Source: Daedaleopsis sinensis (Eukaryota > Basidiomycota > Agaricomycetes > Polyporales > Polyporaceae). Taken from it: 64,000 bases of DNA. Every line of letters begins with the position of its first letter. Position 1 is the first letter of the stretch. Under the pieces are notes generated by a model. The model did not search any database and was not told the DNA's origin. It saw only the letters and a list, made by a program, of their open reading frames with translations. The stretch is taken from positions 1,488,001 to 1,552,000 of the forward strand of contig CM066306.1 of assembly GCA_033807695.1 (NCBI GenBank). Reading direction: 5' to 3'. This document shows, piece by piece, positions 57,992-64,000 of the stretch. The position numbers were made by a program, and so were the translations under genes.

Positions 57992-59988
57992 GGTATAGCG
58001 GCGCGATATCCGATCTTCGTACCGCTGAGAGCATCCTGATCAGCCGTCAGGTAGAACTTGAAGGACTCAACGGCATTCCGCGCATGTGCAGCAGGTTGGC
58101 TTGTAATACCATTGCAAGCTACGCGGCCGTACCGCACTACTAGTTAGTGCCCAGCGGTATAAATCCCCCTCCCTGCTCACAGGACCTACGTACTACACAC
58201 ATGAGTGTAGACATGTTGCCAAGTGGATATCAGTAGATCGAGTCAACTAATATGAGTTGTACTTGAAGGCATAAGCTGAAGTACTGGAGTCGCTCACCGG
58301 TCTGCTGCATGCTTTCAGCCTCACACCTCTCATTCTAGAACTGTGTGCCTGGCACAAGGCGAGTGGTGACGGTCGCCTGTGAGTGGGATTCGGAGTCGGG
58401 CGCTTTTGGCTAGTGACCGTTGTCCAAGATCCCAATCTCGGGATCTGCCGAGCGATGCTTGCATCAGACCTCCTCCACCAGCCGCTGCCTCCTCCACCAC
58501 GGTCACCTCCGAGTCAGATGGGATACTGGCTTTGTATTACTGCGCGACGAAAAGGTGCTCGTTCATGAGACTTTCGACATTCATGACATCTCGCCCCCCG
58601 TAACACATACACAGTATAGCACTCGAAGAAGCCAAGGTGACGCAACTCGTTCAATCTCCCCCGGCTCTCAACTTGAACTTTCTCGTCGACAATTAGTAAA
58701 TTTGAGGCCAGATCGAGCAGTATTGCTCTATATTCTTACATCGGCTTGTAGGTGAGTCGTCTCTGTATGTCTCATGCTAGTTATACGCCGTTGCTCACCT
58801 TCCCAGCGTGAGGCTTGCTAGCGGCGCAGCAGTGAGAGTCGACGAGGTCGCCCTGCTAACTCATGTTCACAGCGTTTCCCACTGCGGATTTTCGGGACGC
58901 TACAGACCGTGCTGATGTACAGACGACCATTTCTATCTGAAAATAGCCCGATGAACGTCGCGTCAAGTTCGCTAACTCAGTAAGAGTTTCTCAATCATCA
59001 TGTTCTACGGTATTAGATTGCTCTCATCTGTGCCGTTTTTGTAGCGACTTGTCGGGAATATGGTCCTATCGGTGACCCACGACAAGAGAGTATTAGTGAA
59101 CCATGACACATCCTGTGCATGGCTCAGAACAAGGATCCCGCTCCTCTCCCATGTTCCTGGGAGCCTCCCGAATTCCAGGACTCGGTCCTGGAAAATCATC
59201 ATGGGAACCCCGGTCCATCTCCATATCCACGTTCTGCCCGGTCCCGATGATCCTAGCCAACCTTTGGCTGGAAAGCTCACAGGAAGTGGAGCATACCATG
59301 TGTGAGTGGTTGCTAGACTGGTAATCCTTAACACGGTGTGATCTATTCAGGTGCGATTTTTCTTGATCACCCTCGTATGTTATCTCTGACTGCATAATAT
59401 CGACGCTGGCGAACGTAGTGGCCGATGCACCGGTGGGAGATGCTATTTTGGGGAGTCGGTAACTCTCCCAGCGCAGCGGCCGAGCACCCCGTCGACTTGA
59501 CAAGAAAATAGAGCTCCTGTTCCCAGCATAAGTCTATACGAAGTCCGGCATTCCTCTATGATCCGACGCCCCGTGTGGTACCCCTTACCGGCAGTGCGTA
59601 TGCACGAACCACGCGATCTATACATGGCAATGCTAGACTCGTCATCGGCACCCACCGAGTGCTTGACGTGCCAAGGTATTCATCGCCCATCTCCCTACTG
59701 GAGGTGCGCTAACCATCTTCACACAGATCGTGCACCGCGAAACAAGGACCCATAGTACGCCAAGCACTGTATTCCAGTTCAGCTACACACCTGAGGTCCA
59801 CGCAAGGCTATGATGATGTATGTCATCAGCAAGTAATCCCGGTGGTCCAGCGCCCTCGATTACTTGTTCTCATAAAGAACGCCTCACGACTGTCTTCTAC
59901 TCTTCTAGGATCTGAACCAACATTGTGGTATGCGCAGTGGCTGCTATCCTTGCTGCCGCAAACCGACTGTACCCCCGTTCTCCGTGGT

Positions 59989-59995
59989 TGCACTC
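59989..59995 (+). promoter_or_regulatory. Putative metal response element
   Basis: TGCACTC fits the TGCRCNC metal-response consensus discussed for manganese peroxidase promoters. It lies 360 bp upstream of the TATA box. A single 7-bp degenerate match can occur by chance. Confidence 0.35.
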
Positions 59996-60288
59996 CACAG
60001 TGGTATACACGGCTCATTATTCTGCTCGCAGGCACCGGAACCAATCGCGCGTCCGCACTCGTTCCTTCTCCGTTGCTGCCGTCTTGCCGACTGTCCTTCG
60101 GCATCGGTTCCTCTCATGCACAGCTGAAAGCATGCAAAGCACGTCCCCGGAGGCGTTCCATTACCCGTCTGCCGTGCCTTTTGGGTTGCGGATTGGCTCG
60201 ACGTGCCCTCCTCGCCGACTCTGCGGCAACCATTTCCTACCCACCGCTCTGGACTACCAATCCACGGTGACAGAATGCACTTGCTGTG

Positions 60289-60293
60289 ATTGG
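60289..60293 (-). promoter_or_regulatory. Inverted CCAAT box of manganese peroxidase gene
   Basis: ATTGG on the plus strand, 56 bp upstream of the TATA box. A second CCAAT lies on the plus strand at 60257-60262. Both are at usual CCAAT distances. Confidence 0.45.
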
Positions 60294-60348
60294 TCGACGC
60301 TTCCAGGACGGCGGTCCATGTCTCGAAATCTCGAGATGTTGCACTTGG

Positions 60349-60354
60349 TATAAA
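60349..60354 (+). promoter_or_regulatory. TATA box of manganese peroxidase gene
   Basis: TATAAA followed by GGGGC, 79 bp upstream of the peroxidase start codon, is a good core-promoter position for a highly expressed secreted enzyme. Confidence 0.75.
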
Positions 60355-60405
60355 GGGGCTGTTGCAGGACACTGGAGGCTCCAGGACACTCAGGTCACTC
60401 GCTAG

Positions 60406-61940
<1,535 letters not shown>

Positions 61941-62270
61941 ATGATCCGCTCACTGTGCTGAGAGGGATGAAGTGGTGTAGAGGGATCTCAGATGTTATAA
62001 CTAGGAAACACCTCGATATAGTGGGAGGGCCGCATCGCCCCCCATCTTGTATATCATGTATCTATGGCGCCTTCAATGTCACTGGTATAAGTTGAACTGT
62101 ATAGGCTCGAATTTACATCCCAGCGCTGAGCAGTCTCCTACCATCCAGGCTTATGTCACACGTTTCAAAATTTGAACTTATAACCTATGTATATCTATGC
62201 GGAGTAAGGTACAGCTCATCGTGAAATAGGCGGCCAGTACGAAGCCTCCATGTTTCGAGCACGCAAGTTA
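61941..62270. other. Convergent 3' regions
   Basis: 330 bp between the peroxidase stop and the aspartic protease stop on the other strand. It is AT-richer, consistent with two 3' UTRs. No further gene is seen. Confidence 0.55.
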
Positions 62271-63790
62271 CTACTGCTTCAACTGAGCGAAACCGACTGC
62301 CTTCTGGTCCAAGGAGAAGACAGTGTAGACGTTCATCATGAAGCTGCAGCAGGAGCGACGATCAGAAATCGCGATATCACGTTGAACGCCCGAAGGAAGG
62401 CTCACCTGTCACCAAGCAGCCAGACATCGTCCCCGAGACCGAGGTCGACTCCGGCGACCGCGCCGACACACATGTTCGGATCCCACTCAGTGCGGCTCAG
62501 AATGAAGTTATCGGGCAAGACTGTCCACATCCTTCCGCCGCCCCAGCTGAAGCCGAAGTTGGCGGGGACAGCCGCACACGGGAATACGTAAATCCCGTCC
62601 TCCAAGTCGTACAGGCGGCTCTCGGGGATGGTCTTGTACAGCGCCTCAACGGCAGCGGGGGGGCCGTAGATGATGGTCGTTCCCGAGTCGACGATCGCCT
62701 GTCCGCCGCTCGCGATGACTTGGTCGCCGTTCACGGCCTCCATATTCCCGATCTGCCAGAAGCCCGCGCCGACGACGGGTTGGTACTCGATCGCGCCCTC
62801 GTACAGCTTTGGGTTCGTGCCGCCGAGGGAAAGCTCCGACTCCAAAGCGTCAAGCTTGAACGCGAAGACTCCGGCCTTGACCGCCCCCTGCGCCTTAGCG
62901 GTGGTGAAGAACGGGCTCTGGTGCAGGTTCGAGAGTTCGGGGAACGCAAGTCCGAACACGCCGTCCAGAACGCCGTCCCCGAAGGAGGACGAGATTACGG
63001 TGGCGGGCGAGAAGTACTGGTTGTGTACGGCGACGCCGGCGACAGTGACGGTGTCGGTGTAGACGGGCCCGTCGACCTTGGAGCCGTCGCCATACTCGAT
63101 GGTAAATTTGCCGGGTTTATGGGTCGCCGTGGAGGAGGAAGCGTCGTACTTCTGCTTTGACTCGCAAGCCCACTGCTTGCATTTGCTCGAGGGTACCCAG
63201 AGATCCGAAGAGCCGGCTAGTGGCCAGGCCCGAGGAAGGTCAGCGACAGGGACAGCAGAGGGCCGGAGAGCGACTAGAGACTCACTGTCAAAGTCAATAA
63301 GGAAAGACTGCTTGTCGCTGCCGATGGTAATATTACCGGCCCAGTACAAGCCGGCGTAGTCAGTGAGCGGCTCTAACTTGCGTTTGTGGTGCGAGTTCGT
63401 GAGGTTCGCGATCGGGGGAATGTGGGCACCCTGAGATGAATCGAAAACGATGAGTTTGTGGACGAGGTGATCCCCAGCAGAAGCTGCCTCGTACTTTGTT
63501 CATAAACTCGGCGCCGACATTGGACTTTAAGTTGATGAGGTTCCTGCGATGCTTGCTAGAGCACGGACATATGGTTGGTCAGGGCGAAGTATAACGAAGT
63601 GAGAAGGCAACACTCACTTGCGATCGTGTACAATCTGCCTAGCGGTCTTAGCGTGGTCCAAGAAACCAGACGAGGTTGATAGACCGATGCGTTTCTCAAG
63701 AACGATAGGAGTTCCGACGTCCCCCAGAAGGGGTGTCGTAGAAACGGTGAGCGCAAGGGTGAGAACAATTAAGTTCGACTTGATGAGCAT
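62271..63790 (-). CDS. Secreted A1 aspartic protease (polyporopepsin-like)
   Basis: Five exons (63790-63618, 63555-63495, 63430-63286, 63216-62406, 62343-62271) give 420 residues. The start ATG opens a signal peptide, MLIKSNLIVLTLALTVSTT. A basic propeptide with KHRRNLINLK and NSHHKRKLEP follows. The mature enzyme has YWAGNITIGSDKQSF, the first catalytic motif DTGSSDLWVPS (Asp126) formed across intron 3, a CKQWAC pair and the flap IEYGDGSKVDG. The second catalytic motif is AIVDSGTTIIYGP (Asp303), and the enzyme ends VGFAQLKQ. This is the standard pepsin fold for an acid protease secreted by wood-decay fungi, expected to act at low pH on extracellular protein. There is no C-terminal membrane anchor, unlike the A1 protease at 53-55 kb. 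Confidence 0.95.
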
Positions 63791-63885
63791 ATTGAAAGGA
63801 GCGAAGGAGAATGCGATAGACGCGGTGGACACAAGGGAGTGTGAGTGCTGGGTTGATGCATACTCACCGTCAAGGGGAGGAAGAT

Positions 63886-63891
63886 TATATA
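63886..63891 (-). promoter_or_regulatory. TATA box of the secreted aspartic protease
   Basis: TATATA about 96 bp upstream of the start codon on the minus strand, in a suitable place for the core promoter. Confidence 0.6.
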
Positions 63892-64000
63892 TTCTTCGGG
63901 GCACATCCGATGTCTCCTATGGAAGACCCAACAGAGGCACTTCTGCAGAAGGATTCGCAAGTCGGCAGTGACATCCACGGAAAGTCGAAGGTGCATTCAA
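63892..64000. other. Right edge of window
   Basis: Upstream DNA of the aspartic protease. No feature is recognised before the window ends. Confidence 0.4.

Overview
The window is nuclear DNA of a filamentous basidiomycete, most likely a wood-decaying polypore. Protein genes are split by many short GT-AG introns, mostly 50-65 nt. A secreted short-type manganese peroxidase and two secretory A1 aspartic proteases sit at the right end, and the conserved genes read as clean Agaricomycete orthologues. There is no operon structure and no sign of bacterial, organellar or viral DNA. I assign 17 protein genes and one tRNA; exon borders were chosen by eye so that frames join and family motifs stay intact.

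Layout: 1-25.4 kb is gene-poor. Only a Pho80/Pcl-type cyclin (2.9-5.1 kb, minus) and a Zn2Cys6 transcription factor (14.7-17.6 kb, minus) stand out in long GC-rich, CpG-rich tracts. From 25.4 kb the sequence becomes gene-dense. It holds 2-methylcitrate dehydratase (minus), sharing a 197-bp promoter gap with SNAPC3 (plus); TFIIH subunit Tfb4 (plus); a taspase-like threonine aspartase and a DUF7053 protein (both minus); RNase H2 subunit B, an unassigned RG-tailed protein and a cell-wall-integrity-type MAP kinase kinase (all plus); an intron-bearing tRNA-Leu(UAG); the splicing factor SLU7 and a membrane/coiled-coil protein (plus); and the remodeller CHD1 (minus, 18 exons). From 53 kb the content turns to the cell surface and secretion: a membrane-anchored A1 protease, a single-pass membrane protein, manganese peroxidase and a polyporopepsin-like A1 protease.

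Functional reading: the middle block is largely gene-expression housekeeping (SNAPC3, Tfb4, RNase H2B, SLU7, CHD1, tRNA-Leu) plus CWI signalling. The right end is extracellular lignin and protein degradation; the peroxidase keeps its full Mn site and lacks the surface tryptophan of versatile peroxidases. The most striking sequence-level features are splicing-related: an 8-nt microexon in the Zn2Cys6 gene, a 21-nt microexon in CHD1 and a GC-AG intron inside SLU7. I found no clear evidence of an undescribed multi-gene system. The long gene-poor tracts are the main unexplained sequence.
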